From assembly GCF_000169375.1 (NCBI RefSeq), contig NZ_AAXY01000013.1:30467-94466 (forward strand): a stretch of DNA of 64,000 bases. The letters are read 5' to 3'. Source of the DNA: Marinobacter sp. ELB17 (GTDB lineage Bacteria > Pseudomonadota > Gammaproteobacteria > Pseudomonadales > Oleiphilaceae). This document shows positions 28,513 to 39,101 of this stretch, piece by piece. The notes under the pieces were generated by a model. It was given only the letters and a program-made list of their open reading frames with translations. It did no database searches and was not told the origin of the DNA. Both the position numbers and the translations under genes were made by a program. The stretch's first letter is position 1. Every line of letters begins with the position of its first letter.

Positions 28513-29916
28513 TTGATAGCGGCTACACCCATCAGCGCTGATCAATTTGCCAGGCTTCAGGTCCATGCCAGCCAGTGCAGCGACTTTGTCTGCCTGGGTG
28601 CTCCTGGGGCGGAAGCTGGCCGCGGTGAACGCTTTGGTTTCACTGCACTGGCAACCGAGACCGTAGCGCTTGCAGGCAGCGATGTATACGCCGATAAAGC
28701 TGCGCTGGCCCGCACCGCGCACTTTATGGAGAACCAGCTAGCGCAGATGGAAAGTCAGCATTCGCAGGTTAACGAGCCGGCGTCGCAAACGACACCCTGG
28801 CTGAATGGCGGCTGGCTGGGTTTTGCCAGTTACGAGTTGGGGTATCGGCATTTGAAAGCTCCGACGAATACGGCAACAGCTACTCCACCCAGCGCCGACC
28901 TCAATCCATTGCCCGCCATGCAAGCCGGTTTGTACCTGTGGATGGCGAGCTGCGATCGGCAAAGCGGACAATATTACCTGTGGATTCATCCGCGGTGCGC
29001 AACGGCAACTCGGGCACAACTTGCGGACTGGCAACAAGAAGACGCAGCTTCGCCCCTGCCCGAACAATACTGGCGCATGACCAAAGCCTTTGCGCCACGG
29101 CAATCAGCGGCAGATTTCATGGCCGGCGTTGAACGAGTGAAAGAGTACATTCTGGCGGGCGACTGCTATCAGGCCAATTTGTCCCAGCAGTTCAGCGGGC
29201 AGTACCGGGGCGACCCCTGGCGCGCCTATCAGGCGCTTGCCAGCGCGCACCCTACGCCCTACGGCGCCTTTCTGCGGCTTGGCGACCAGGCCATTGTATC
29301 GGCCTCGCCGGAGCGTTTTCTTCAAATCAGCGGCGATACCGTTCGGACCAGCCCTATCAAAGGCACACGGCCACGGGGCAAAGATGCCGAGCAGGATCGC
29401 GCCCTGGCGCAGGAATTGATGGATTCAGAAAAAGACCGGGCAGAAAATCTGATGATTGTGGATCTGCTACGCAACGATCTGGGCCTGAACGCGGCCACGG
29501 GGTCTGTGCGTGTGGATAAACTGTTTGCGCTGGAGTCTTATCGCAATGTACACCACTTGGTAAGCCACATTCGCGCAACGCTGACGCCCGGGGTATCACC
29601 GCTGCGGGCGTTTTTCGATGCTTTTCCGGGTGGTTCGATTACCGGCGCGCCAAAAATTCGCGCCATGGAAATTATTCAGGAACTGGAGCCGCACTGGCGC
29701 GGCCCTTACTGCGGCTCAGTATTCCATCGCAACTTCGACGGCCAGCTAGACAGCAGCATCGCCATTCGCACCCTGGTGTGCGACAACACCGGCGCCATTC
29801 ATTGCTGGGGCGGCGGCGGCATAGTCACGGATTCAGAAGCCGAGAGCGAATATCAGGAAACCCTGACCAAGGTAAAACCGCTGATGGACTGCCTGGAAAA
29901 AGCAGGCGGGCTATAG
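28513..29916 (+). CDS. pabB: Aminodeoxychorismate synthase component I
   Basis: Converts chorismate plus ammonia to 4-amino-4-deoxychorismate for folate synthesis. 467 residues, anthranilate-synthase family. Signatures are PIKGTRPRGKDAEQD, MDSEKDRAENLMIVDLLRNDLG and FPGGSITGAPKIRAMEIIQ; the PIKGT lysine is the PabB hallmark. The start is a TTG (28513) with GAGAGG 7-8 bases before it; no later Met is compatible with the family's N-terminus. It is divergent from the DUF58 gene across 95 bp. Confidence 0.94.
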   Translation: MIAATPISADQFARLQVHASQCSDFVCLGAPGAEAGRGERFGFTALATETVALAGSDVYADKAALARTAHFMENQLAQMESQHSQVNEPASQTTPWLNGGWLGFASYELGYRHLKAPTNTATATPPSADLNPLPAMQAGLYLWMASCDRQSGQYYLWIHPRCATATRAQLADWQQEDAASPLPEQYWRMTKAFAPRQSAADFMAGVERVKEYILAGDCYQANLSQQFSGQYRGDPWRAYQALASAHPTPYGAFLRLGDQAIVSASPERFLQISGDTVRTSPIKGTRPRGKDAEQDRALAQELMDSEKDRAENLMIVDLLRNDLGLNAATGSVRVDKLFALESYRNVHHLVSHIRATLTPGVSPLRAFFDAFPGGSITGAPKIRAMEIIQELEPHWRGPYCGSVFHRNFDGQLDSSIAIRTLVCDNTGAIHCWGGGGIVTDSEAESEYQETLTKVKPLMDCLEKAGGL

Positions 29917-29993
29917 GTAAGAGGTATATAGCTAAGAGGTATATAGGCCCGCTCTCTTACAACACAAGTCCCGGTTCCAGATTTAAAAGGCAA

Positions 29994-30608
29994 TCAGGCG
30001 CTGTGCACCAGGCTGGCCTTCAGGAATTCCTGTTTCAAATCGTCAAACGTCTGCACTGCCGGGAACTGCGGAAATTCGCTGATCACGTTTTGCGGCGCGT
30101 GGAACAAAATACCGGCCTCAGCCTGCGCCAGCATGGTGGTGTCGTTGTACGAATCGCCGGCGGCAATCACCCGGTAATTCAGCAGCTGGAAGGCGCGAAC
30201 CGACTGGCGCTTGGGGTCACGCTGGCGCAGCAGGTAGTTGGTAATCTGGCCGTTGTCCGCTACTTCCAGTTTGTGGCACAGCAGCGCAGGATGGCCCAGC
30301 TTGGCCATCAGCGGCATGGCAAATTCGTAGAAAGTGTCTGACAGAATCACCACCTGAAAGCGCTCGCGCAGCCAGTCCAGAAATTCCGCTGCACCGGGCA
30401 GTGGGTCCAGCCCGCCAATGACTTCCTGAATTTGCAGCAGGCCATAACCGTATTGGTTTAACAGCTTCAGGCGCTGCTTCATCAGTACGTTGTAATCAGG
30501 AATATCGCGGGTGGTTGCCTTGAGTTCTTCAATGCCGGTTTTCTCCGCAAACGCAATCCAGATTTCTGGAATCAATACTCCTTCAAGATCAAGGCATGCC
30601 AGTTCCAC
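29994..30608 (-). CDS. thrH: ThrH: phosphoserine phosphatase / homoserine phosphotransferase
   Basis: HAD-superfamily enzyme known from Pseudomonas to dephosphorylate phosphoserine and transfer the phosphate to homoserine. The GTG at 30608 (VELACLDLEGVLIPEIW) is chosen: AGGAG lies 6 bases upstream and the length (204) matches Pseudomonas ThrH, whereas the upstream ATG adds 14 unrelated residues. HAD motif I is CLDLEGVL, motif II SDTFYEF, and motif III/IV KRQS...AAGDSYNDTTML. It lies between pabB (convergent) and cysB. Confidence 0.93.
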   Translation of the reverse strand: MELACLDLEGVLIPEIWIAFAEKTGIEELKATTRDIPDYNVLMKQRLKLLNQYGYGLLQIQEVIGGLDPLPGAAEFLDWLRERFQVVILSDTFYEFAMPLMAKLGHPALLCHKLEVADNGQITNYLLRQRDPKRQSVRAFQLLNYRVIAAGDSYNDTTMLAQAEAGILFHAPQNVISEFPQFPAVQTFDDLKQEFLKASLVHSA

Positions 30609-30728
30609 AGTGCTCTCCTGTTTCATCAATAAAGGAAGATTCGGTTGCAATCACAGTGCTGCGCACCCGCATCGGTTCGCTATGATAGAAAAAACCGCAC
30701 GAAATTGCATCGCTCTACAAACAGCCCG

Positions 30729-31805
<1,077 letters not shown>

Positions 31806-31824
31806 TCATTCTTTTTTAGAATAA

Positions 31825-33954
31825 TTAATACTCAATCACCCGCCGAAACGGCGGCAGCGAATCCAGCAACAGCTGGCCATAGCGCCGCGCCACAATGCGC
31901 CGGTCCAGAATGGTCACCCGCCCGGTGTCTTCTTCGGTGCGCAGCAAGCGCCCTACTGCCTGAACCAGCTTAATAGAGGCTTCCGGCACGGTAATCTCCA
32001 TAAACGGATTACCACCGCGCTGGGTCACCCACTCCGCCAGGCTGGCATCAATCGGGTCATCGGGTACTGAAAACGGCAAACGGGTAATGACCACGTGGTG
32101 CAGGTACTTACCCGGCAGGTCTATGCCCTCGGCAAAACTGGCAACACCAAACAACACGCTGGGCCGGCCTTCATCCACCCGCGCACAGTGTTGGCGCAGC
32201 ACTTCGCCTTTAGCCATGTCGTCCTGGGTAATAATCAGCCCGGGGTAGTCACCGGCTAGAGCGTCCCTTACCTGATGCATCTGGCGCCGCGACGTAAACA
32301 ACACCAGGGTCGCGGTTTCCCCTTGCCACAGCGTGGGCAGGCGTCCAATCAGCTCTTCCAGAAAACCGTCGTCGGTGGGCATGGCCTTCATGGCCGGCAC
32401 TTCCACCGTGGCCATCTGCTGGTAACGGAACGAGCTGGGCACCACCAGGTAGCGGGCGTCTTCCGGCAATCCCGCGCGGGAGCGAAGGCGATCAAATTTA
32501 CCCAAAGCAGTCAGCGTGGCGCTGGTTAATACAGAACCGTAGGCCCGCGACCACAGCCGCGTATGCAGCAGGTCGTCGGCTAAAACCGGCGAGCTGTAAA
32601 GGGTGATATCCTCGCCGTGGTCCCAGCGCTGGCGCACTGTCCAGCGTGCCGGCGGCGGGCTTTTTGTTTCCTCACACCAGGCCGCCCACAGGCGCAGCTG
32701 CTCTTCGGAGCGGCTGTGGAACGAGCCAATCACCGGATACCAGGATTCTGCCGTTTCCCGGTCAATATCGTGGGTTTTGCGCTCGTCAAAGGCACCCTGG
32801 AGCTCTTCAGCCAGAGCGCCCAGGTGGCGCGAAAAATTAGCGCTGGCAATGCGCGCTTCCGCCGCCAGTTCCGCCATGGCGTCCGGCAGCTGGCCTTCGG
32901 GATAGCGCCACTGGGCCGAGCGGCGCTCGTCGTTGAATTCCCAGGTAATATTGTGTTCGCAGTATTCGTATACCCGGGTGACCACCAGGTCGACTTCCCG
33001 CGCGGCTTCGCTGATGCGCTCCAGGGTTTTTGCCCCCTGGGTGCCCGGGCTCAGGTGCGGCTGCATTTTTACCAGCATCTGCGACAGCTGTTTTAACCAG
33101 CTGCGAGTAGAGTTCAGCGAAATAGATGCGGCGAAGTGATTCAGCGCTTTGTCTGGCAGGTGGTGGGCTTCGTCAAATATAAACAGGGCGTTTTCCGGCT
33201 CTGGCAGTATCGCGCCGCCGCCCAGGGCCAGGTCCGCCAGCACCAGGTCGTGGTTGGCTACGACTATATCGGCGGCGTCCAGATCTTTGCGGGCCTCAAA
33301 AAACGCGCAGCTGTCAAAATAGCTGCAGTGGCGATTGGTGCACTGGCGATGGTCGGTGGTTACCTGGCGCCAGATATCGTCCGGAATCTGCTCCGGCCAG
33401 TGGTCGCGGTCGCCGTCCCACTTGCGTGCGCCGTAGCTGGCCAGCATTTCCTCGAAAAACGCGCGGGTGCCGGGTTCCTCTTTACCCGGTGCATCCAGCA
33501 AAAACAGCGGCATGGTGTCACTGTCGCCATTGCCTTCGTCGTGCAAGCGGCCTTCCAACCGAGACATGCACAAATAGCGGCCGCGGCCTTTGGCCAGGGT
33601 CCAGTTTATATCCAGCTTGCTGTGCTTTTTCAGGTCTGGCAGGTCTTTCAGAACAATCTGGTCTTGCAGCGCCACCGTGGCAGTGGAAATCACCAGGGTT
33701 TTATTCAGGGCTTTAGCCACCGGAATGGCGGCAATCAGGTAGGCCAGGGTTTTACCGGTACCGGTGCCGGCTTCTACCACGCAGGCCGAAGGCGGTGACG
33801 TACGCTGGCCATCGTTGTCGGTGATGTCGCCCATATAGCGAGCTATTTCGGCAATCATCAGGCGCTGGCCATAACGTGCGCGCACCTGCTTACCCGCCAA
33901 CATATCGCGGTAAGCCTGCTGGATTTGCTGTTTGGTCTGTTCGCTCAGGGCCAT
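31825..33954 (-). CDS. dinG: ATP-dependent DNA helicase DinG
   Basis: XPD-like 5'-3' helicase with an iron-sulfur cluster that resolves R-loops and replication conflicts. 709 residues. Walker A is in VEAGTGTGKTLAYL, cluster cysteines are in GRYLCMSRL and the C-x-n-C set CTNRHCSYFDSCAFFEARKD, the DEAH box is FIFDEAHHLPD, and the helicase end is AVGRLLRTEEDTGRV. Its ATG overlaps the gspB TGA by one base (TGATG), so it is translated from the gspA-gspB transcript or coupled to it. Confidence 0.95.
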   Translation of the reverse strand: MALSEQTKQQIQQAYRDMLAGKQVRARYGQRLMIAEIARYMGDITDNDGQRTSPPSACVVEAGTGTGKTLAYLIAAIPVAKALNKTLVISTATVALQDQIVLKDLPDLKKHSKLDINWTLAKGRGRYLCMSRLEGRLHDEGNGDSDTMPLFLLDAPGKEEPGTRAFFEEMLASYGARKWDGDRDHWPEQIPDDIWRQVTTDHRQCTNRHCSYFDSCAFFEARKDLDAADIVVANHDLVLADLALGGGAILPEPENALFIFDEAHHLPDKALNHFAASISLNSTRSWLKQLSQMLVKMQPHLSPGTQGAKTLERISEAAREVDLVVTRVYEYCEHNITWEFNDERRSAQWRYPEGQLPDAMAELAAEARIASANFSRHLGALAEELQGAFDERKTHDIDRETAESWYPVIGSFHSRSEEQLRLWAAWCEETKSPPPARWTVRQRWDHGEDITLYSSPVLADDLLHTRLWSRAYGSVLTSATLTALGKFDRLRSRAGLPEDARYLVVPSSFRYQQMATVEVPAMKAMPTDDGFLEELIGRLPTLWQGETATLVLFTSRRQMHQVRDALAGDYPGLIITQDDMAKGEVLRQHCARVDEGRPSVLFGVASFAEGIDLPGKYLHHVVITRLPFSVPDDPIDASLAEWVTQRGGNPFMEITVPEASIKLVQAVGRLLRTEEDTGRVTILDRRIVARRYGQLLLDSLPPFRRVIEY

Positions 33955-34694
33955 CAGCGCGGGCTCATCCAGTCGCGTACTATACCCAGTCGAAATTGTT
34001 GCCCTTGCCTGCTTAACACCACGCCATCCTCAGTAATTTCTTCCACCCGCAGGCCTTGAAAGCTATCGCCCGGCCGCAGATTCTGATTATTGATCATTAC
34101 CCTGCGGGCCTGTAGCACCGAGGCAAATATGTGACTGTTTACCGTCAAATCCGGCACGCTGCGCTGGAACGACAGCGGCAGCTCAACCAAGTGCGGAACA
34201 CGCACGCCATCTGCGCTGCTTGCAGGCGCCTCTGCGCCCGAGGACACCAGCGGGCCAATCTGGTCCCAACCCTGGTTATTGCGATTGCCATTGCTATCAA
34301 CCGCACCACTGTTGCCGTAGCCCGACGGCACAATCACCGTCGGTGATTGATACTCTGAAGAGAACGCTGATTGAACGCCTGACGGTTGCGGCGCTGAAAT
34401 CTCGTCCACTGCCGCTGAATTCTGCGTAGCCGTTGCCGGCGCAGAAATTACGGCGACAGCGGCCGGCGCTTGTTCCGGCGCACTTAGGTTCGTCACGGCG
34501 TCGTCTTGCGAGGGCCAAAACACATAGCCCAGTATCCCGGCATTCAGCAGCAAACCCGCTGCCAACAGAGCCTGTACTGGCCAGTGCCCCTTTGGCCGGA
34601 GATGAATCAGCTGCAGCTGGCGCCCCAAATCCGGCACTTTGCCTTGATGGCGCTCGCTCTCCGATTTACGCAGCGCATCTAATATATAAGACAT
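33954..34694 (-). CDS. gspB: GspB-like type II secretion assembly protein
   Basis: A 246-residue bitopic protein. The conserved N-terminus MSYILDALRKSESERHQGKVPDL is followed by one membrane segment (about residues 38-60), an Ala/Ser/Pro-rich linker, and a C-terminal T2SSB/PDZ-like domain from about residue 180 (FASVLQARRVMINNQNLRPGDSF). With GspA it is thought to help the secretin cross the peptidoglycan. It follows gspA by 3 bp. No other T2SS genes are in the window. Confidence 0.88.
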   Translation of the reverse strand: MSYILDALRKSESERHQGKVPDLGRQLQLIHLRPKGHWPVQALLAAGLLLNAGILGYVFWPSQDDAVTNLSAPEQAPAAVAVISAPATATQNSAAVDEISAPQPSGVQSAFSSEYQSPTVIVPSGYGNSGAVDSNGNRNNQGWDQIGPLVSSGAEAPASSADGVRVPHLVELPLSFQRSVPDLTVNSHIFASVLQARRVMINNQNLRPGDSFQGLRVEEITEDGVVLSRQGQQFRLGIVRDWMSPR

Positions 34695-34697
34695 GCT

Positions 34698-36479
34698 CTA
34701 ACTCTCCGGCGGCGCGGACGCCGCTTTATTAGTGGTCAGAGCGTCGCCTTTGTCTTGCAGGCGCGGCACCGCTGCGTTCAGGTCATTGTGCATCTGAATC
34801 ACCGTCATGGTGCCGGCCACACCGTCTTCGGTCAAACCCTTCCGGCCCTGGTACCAGCGCACTTGGTCTTTGCTGGAGCGCCGCTTTAGCTCGGCATTGA
34901 GTGCGTCGTCGTCAGCGGTCAAACGGTCCACCAATTCCATCATGCGCGCGCTCAACCACAGGTTTTCGCCGTTGTCGCCGCTGAACGGGCTGTTTGGGCG
35001 CAGGTATTCCGGGTACTGCCACAATACTCGATAGTGCCCGAACCACAGCGGTTCCAGATCGCTAAAGGCAACGCTCACCGGCCCCTGCTGCGTCAGCAGG
35101 TCGGCCTGCTGCTGATGCAAACGCCGCAACACCACGTAGCGGTCGCCGGTATCACCAGCATCGCTTTGCGAGCGGCTCTCTGATTCGCCCCTTAATCCGC
35201 CCCTTAATCTCAATATGGCCGGCCGGTCAATCAGCTCCAGGCTTAGCCGGGTTCCGGTGCGCTCCAGGCAGCCAAGCCCCTCAGCCCGGGCAAAATAACA
35301 GGCTATGGGCGCTTGTTGCGGCTGATAGTGAATCTGCCAGGCGCCAAACAACTGCACAAACGCCGCCGAGAGTTCGAGACTGTGCACCTGTAGTTCAAAC
35401 TTTGTCAGCCCATCAGCGCTGCCGGCTGTTTCAGCAACCGTTGCCGGCGCGGCAGTATCGCGTTTTATACGCCCACTGCGCTGAGTCGCCTCGTCGTCCG
35501 CCAGTGCCGCATCTATTATTGGACTTTCAGCAGCCGGGGACGAAATAAGCCCGTCAAAATCGCCATTATTCCAATGCTGTACGGCCCACAGGGTTAACAC
35601 CACGGCCATCAACAGGGACGCCAGAAGCGGGCCGAGGCGGCGGAGCCTGGATGCTTCCAGCCCGCTGCAAGGATGGCTGCCGCGAACCTCCCGCGCCGCG
35701 GTGCGGATATGAACCGCAGTAATTTCGTGTTCGCCCTCGGCGTAGGCGCCCAACAACGCGCGATCACTGATCAGGTTAATCAGTCGCGGTATGCCCTGGC
35801 TTTCACGAAATAACCGCCGCCTGGCAGCGCGGCTAAACAATTCGCCGCGCACACCGGCCACGCTGAGCCGGTAGCGCAAATACGCGGCCAACTCCTGGCG
35901 ATTGATCGCTTTAAGGTGATAACGCGCGGTAATGCGCTGGTTCAGCTGCCGCAGCTGCGGTAACGCAAGAATTTTTTGCAGCTCGGGCTGGCCCAGCAGC
36001 ACAATCTGCAACAGTTTTTTCTCGGCGGTTTCCAGGTTGGTCAACAGGCGCAGCTGTTCGAGCACACCCGCTGACAAATTCTGCGCCTCGTCAATAATCA
36101 GAACTTTGTGCCGACCGGCAGCGTGGGCTTGAAGCAGATGGTGGTTAATCAGGTCTACCAGCTGTTTGATGCTGGCGTCGTCGCGGTGGGGTATTTCCAA
36201 CTCGTCGCAGATCACCATCAGCATTTCAGCGGCAGACAGGCGCGGGTTGATAATCAACGCAATGTCGGCATTTTGCGGCGCGTTTTCAATAAAACAGCGG
36301 CAAATGGTGGTTTTCCCTGTGCCCACTTCCCCGGTAATCACAATAAAACCACCCTGCCCGGGAATGCCATACATCAAGTGCGCCAGGGCTTCTTTATGGC
36401 GCTCACTGAGGTACAAATAGCGCGGGTCAGGCGCTATGGAAAAGGGGGGCTCGCGAAAACCGAAGAAGTCGTAATACAT
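34698..36479 (-). CDS. gspA: GspA/ExeA-family ATPase with peptidoglycan-binding tail
   Basis: A 593-residue inner-membrane ATPase. The cytoplasmic AAA+ domain begins MYYDFFGFREPPFSIAPDP and has Walker A GEVGTGKTT (about 50-58) and Walker B KVLIIDEAQNL. One membrane segment lies near residue 285-300 (LGPLLASLLMAVVLTLW). A periplasmic part follows, ending in a peptidoglycan-binding-1-like fold (QVRWYQGRKGLTEDGVAGTMTVIQMH). ExeA/GspA works with GspB in secretin assembly. A related ATPase (MshM) serves MSHA pili, so the partner machine cannot be fixed from the sequence. Confidence 0.88.
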   Translation of the reverse strand: MYYDFFGFREPPFSIAPDPRYLYLSERHKEALAHLMYGIPGQGGFIVITGEVGTGKTTICRCFIENAPQNADIALIINPRLSAAEMLMVICDELEIPHRDDASIKQLVDLINHHLLQAHAAGRHKVLIIDEAQNLSAGVLEQLRLLTNLETAEKKLLQIVLLGQPELQKILALPQLRQLNQRITARYHLKAINRQELAAYLRYRLSVAGVRGELFSRAARRRLFRESQGIPRLINLISDRALLGAYAEGEHEITAVHIRTAAREVRGSHPCSGLEASRLRRLGPLLASLLMAVVLTLWAVQHWNNGDFDGLISSPAAESPIIDAALADDEATQRSGRIKRDTAAPATVAETAGSADGLTKFELQVHSLELSAAFVQLFGAWQIHYQPQQAPIACYFARAEGLGCLERTGTRLSLELIDRPAILRLRGGLRGESESRSQSDAGDTGDRYVVLRRLHQQQADLLTQQGPVSVAFSDLEPLWFGHYRVLWQYPEYLRPNSPFSGDNGENLWLSARMMELVDRLTADDDALNAELKRRSSKDQVRWYQGRKGLTEDGVAGTMTVIQMHNDLNAAVPRLQDKGDALTTNKAASAPPES

Positions 36480-36542
36480 GGTTACGCTAGTATCCCGTTT
36501 GGCTAATGCATGAACCTGTTGAGCGAGAGATTCCTTAACTCA

Positions 36543-37391
36543 TTAGAAGTCATCAAGCATCAGGTCGTCACTGTCGTCGGCGGCAAACGGATCCCGCTGT
36601 ACCTTGCCGTCGTTAATCAGGAAATCGCGGCGCTGCATATACGCATTGCGAAAAAACACGTAACGGTCACCGGAAATCAGCTTTTCAGCCGGAATCAGGT
36701 CAGCCCGCACGTCCACCAGCTGCAAGCCACGAGCGTACCCGTTGTATGGGCGTTCAATTTGGTCCCAGCTGGATGGCAACAAGAAGCTGTCGACACCAAA
36801 GCCTGCAAAATCCCGCGGGTTGGATGGCCCCAGCACGGGCAGCATTAAGTAGGAGCCGGCGCCCGAACCCCAATGGCCCAGGGTTTGGCCGAAATCTTCC
36901 GGGCGCTCGGGCAAGTCCCAGGCGGTGGCCACATCAAACACGCCCGCTAGCCCGAACACCGTATTAAAGGTAAAACGACCTGCGGCCACGACGGCCGACT
37001 CCAGCTTGAATTGCAACACACTGTTGGTGAAATTGCTGAGTTCACCCAAATTGCTGAACACATTGGTAACGCCACGGTCCGCGAACTCCGGCATAATCGC
37101 ACGGTAACTTTGGGCGATCGGCTTCAGCAACCAGCGATCCAGACTTTCGTTAAACGCAAACACCTTGCGGTTCCAATTTTCATAGGGATCGCGCTTGTGC
37201 TTGCTGGAGTTTGTGGTCACGGGCGCAGATTCGGTAAACCCTGCGCTTGCCCGTTGGTCTGCTGTCTGTGTCGATTGCTGGGCCTGAGCCTGGGCTTGGC
37301 CGGATGCAAATAGCAGCATCAACGCCAGCGCCACCAAGGCACCACGGGGAAGCACAAACAGTGAGCAGGGCCGGAGACTAAATTGAATCAT
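36543..37391 (-). CDS. mlaA: MlaA/VacJ-family outer-membrane lipid-asymmetry protein
   Basis: A 282-residue exported protein of the MlaA family, which removes mislocalised phospholipids from the outer leaflet in the Mla pathway. Family motifs are DPYENWNRKVFAFNESLDRWLLKPIAQSY, LGHWGSGAGSYLMLPVLGPSNPRD and YNGYARGLQLVDVRADLIPAEKLI. Oddity: the signal region (ALALMLLFASGQAQAQA) shows no lipobox cysteine, so this one looks like a soluble or peripheral protein rather than a lipoprotein. The other mla genes are not here. Confidence 0.88.
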   Translation of the reverse strand: MIQFSLRPCSLFVLPRGALVALALMLLFASGQAQAQAQQSTQTADQRASAGFTESAPVTTNSSKHKRDPYENWNRKVFAFNESLDRWLLKPIAQSYRAIMPEFADRGVTNVFSNLGELSNFTNSVLQFKLESAVVAAGRFTFNTVFGLAGVFDVATAWDLPERPEDFGQTLGHWGSGAGSYLMLPVLGPSNPRDFAGFGVDSFLLPSSWDQIERPYNGYARGLQLVDVRADLIPAEKLISGDRYVFFRNAYMQRRDFLINDGKVQRDPFAADDSDDLMLDDF

Positions 37392-37432
37392 ATTAAGCTC
37401 TTTGCATTCTACATTTACAAACGGAGAAATCG

Positions 37433-37840
37433 ATGTCGGTACCGGGAAATCTTGTCAGCACAATCACGGCTCCCCTACGCTGGGGTGATATGGACGCCTA
37501 CGGGCACGCCAACAACACAGTGTACTTCCGCTTCTTTGAGGAAGCCCGAATTGTCTGGCTGGCCGACATCAATATCGGCATGAACGGTCCTACTGGGCCC
37601 ATCATCATAAAGACTAGCGCGACCTTTCTAAAGGAATTGAAGCACCCTGCCAACTTGGTGATTACCACTTACGCCGACAAAGCCGGCAACACCAGCCTCG
37701 ACACCTACCACGAGATAAAAGACGCAGACAGCGGCCAACTCTACGCGGAAGGATACGCAAAGCTGGTATGGTTTGATCACAACACCCGCAGTTCCTGCCC
37801 TTTGCCAGGCACCCTGCGCGCCCTTGCCACAAACACCTGA
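37433..37840 (+). CDS. 4HBT-type acyl-CoA thioesterase
   Basis: A 135-residue single hot-dog domain. WGDMDAYGHANNTVYFRFFEEARIVWL is the 4-hydroxybenzoyl-CoA-thioesterase-like signature, with the catalytic Asp in DMDAYGH. The protein may be YbgC- or FadM-like; substrate chain length cannot be told. It is divergent from mlaA and has a GGAG ribosome site. It converges on the KAS III-like gene through a shared terminator. Confidence 0.85.
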   Translation: MSVPGNLVSTITAPLRWGDMDAYGHANNTVYFRFFEEARIVWLADINIGMNGPTGPIIIKTSATFLKELKHPANLVITTYADKAGNTSLDTYHEIKDADSGQLYAEGYAKLVWFDHNTRSSCPLPGTLRALATNT

Positions 37841-37861
37841 TTAGCCTGAATGGTTTGAAAG

Positions 37862-37897
37862 AAAACGGCGGCGGGCAAATCACCCGTCGTTTTTTTG
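37862..37897. terminator. Terminator between thioesterase and KAS III-like genes
   Basis: A 7-bp stem with one G-U pair (CGGCGGG at 37869-37875, CCCGTCG at 37883-37889) and seven T on the plus strand. A-run at 37862-37865 gives a short U-run on the minus strand, so it may serve both convergent genes. Confidence 0.8.
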
Positions 37898-39019
37898 TCA
37901 GCGGCGGCGCACAACCACGCTGCCAATAGAATAACCGGCGCCAAACGAGCATATTACGCCAACATCCCCGGACACCAGGTCGTCTTTATTCAGGTGAAAG
38001 GCAATGATGGAACCGGCGGAGCTGGTGTTGGCGTATTCATCCAGAATCACCGGTGCCTCGTCTTCGGTGGCATCGCGGCCCAAAACCCGACGCGCAATCA
38101 GGTGGTTCATGTTCAGGTTAGCCTGGTGCAGCCACATGCGCCGCAGCTGATCCGGCGTCAGCCCAAGGCTCTGCAGATGGTTCTGAATGGTGTCGGCCAC
38201 CAGCGGTGACACTTCTTTGAACACCTTTCGACCCTGCTGCACAAACAATTTGTCTGGCTGACCAATACCGCTGTCGTCGGCGCGGTTCAAAAAACCGAAA
38301 TTGTTGCGAATGGCGTTGGAATACAGGGTTTTCAGATTAGTACCCAAAATTTCAAAGCCGACGGCCGGCGCTACTGCGTCTTCCCGCTCCACCAGAATGG
38401 CGGTGCAGGCATCACCAAATATAAAGTGGCTGTTGCGCTCGCCAAAATTCAGGTGACCGGAACAGATTTCCGGGCTAACCACCAGCACCGCGCGGGCCGT
38501 GCCGTTTTCCACCGAATTCACCGCGGCCTGCAAACCAAACGTGGCAGAACTACACGCCACATTCATATCGTAAGCAAAACCCTGAACGCCCAACGCGCTC
38601 TGAACTTCAATCGACACCGCGGGGTAGGCCCGCTGCAAGTTGGAACAAGCCACAATCACCGCGTCTACGTCATCCGCGGTTTTACCCGCCTGCTGCAGAG
38701 CTTCGCGACAGGCCGCTACGGCCATATCGCACTGCACCGAAGGCTGATCGTTGGCGCGGTCCGGAATATTTGGCTTCATTCGCGTGGGGTCCAGAATGCC
38801 CTCTTTATCAATTACGTGGCGGCGCTTTATACCAGACGCTTTTTCAATAAAGGCCGAAGACGAATGCTCCATGGCCAAATGCTCACCGCGGGCAATCGCA
38901 TCGGCATGCTCGGCGTTGTGCAGGTCTACATACTGATTAAACGTTGCAATCAGTTCGTCATTGCTGATGGTTGCCGGTGGTGTGTACAAACCGGTTCCGC
39001 TGATGATGGCTTTAATCAC
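37898..39019 (-). CDS. Beta-ketoacyl-ACP synthase III-like enzyme
   Basis: A 373-residue thiolase-fold enzyme with the KAS III triad: C156 in NVACSSATF, His in MWLHQANLNMN, and Asn in YANTSSAGS. It resembles the Pseudomonas enzyme (PA3286 type) that feeds a beta-oxidation intermediate, octanoyl-CoA, back into fatty-acid synthesis more than it resembles housekeeping FabH, which is shorter (about 320). The residue 30-65 insertion (VDLHNAEHADAIARGEHLAM) is shared with that longer class. A thioesterase is convergent and a fatty acyl-CoA ligase is nearby. Confidence 0.82.
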   Translation of the reverse strand: MIKAIISGTGLYTPPATISNDELIATFNQYVDLHNAEHADAIARGEHLAMEHSSSAFIEKASGIKRRHVIDKEGILDPTRMKPNIPDRANDQPSVQCDMAVAACREALQQAGKTADDVDAVIVACSNLQRAYPAVSIEVQSALGVQGFAYDMNVACSSATFGLQAAVNSVENGTARAVLVVSPEICSGHLNFGERNSHFIFGDACTAILVEREDAVAPAVGFEILGTNLKTLYSNAIRNNFGFLNRADDSGIGQPDKLFVQQGRKVFKEVSPLVADTIQNHLQSLGLTPDQLRRMWLHQANLNMNHLIARRVLGRDATEDEAPVILDEYANTSSAGSIIAFHLNKDDLVSGDVGVICSFGAGYSIGSVVVRRR

Positions 39020-39101
39020 GCTAACCCCATGTTATGGTGAAAATCTCAAAGGTAAAAAGAAAAAAGGGTACCACAGTCACAGGCGTTTGCCCGCGCTCCC
39101 A

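Noticed and set aside
33954..36479. Full type II secretion or MSHA pilus locus
   Set aside because: Only GspA- and GspB-like genes are present; neighbours are dinG and mlaA.
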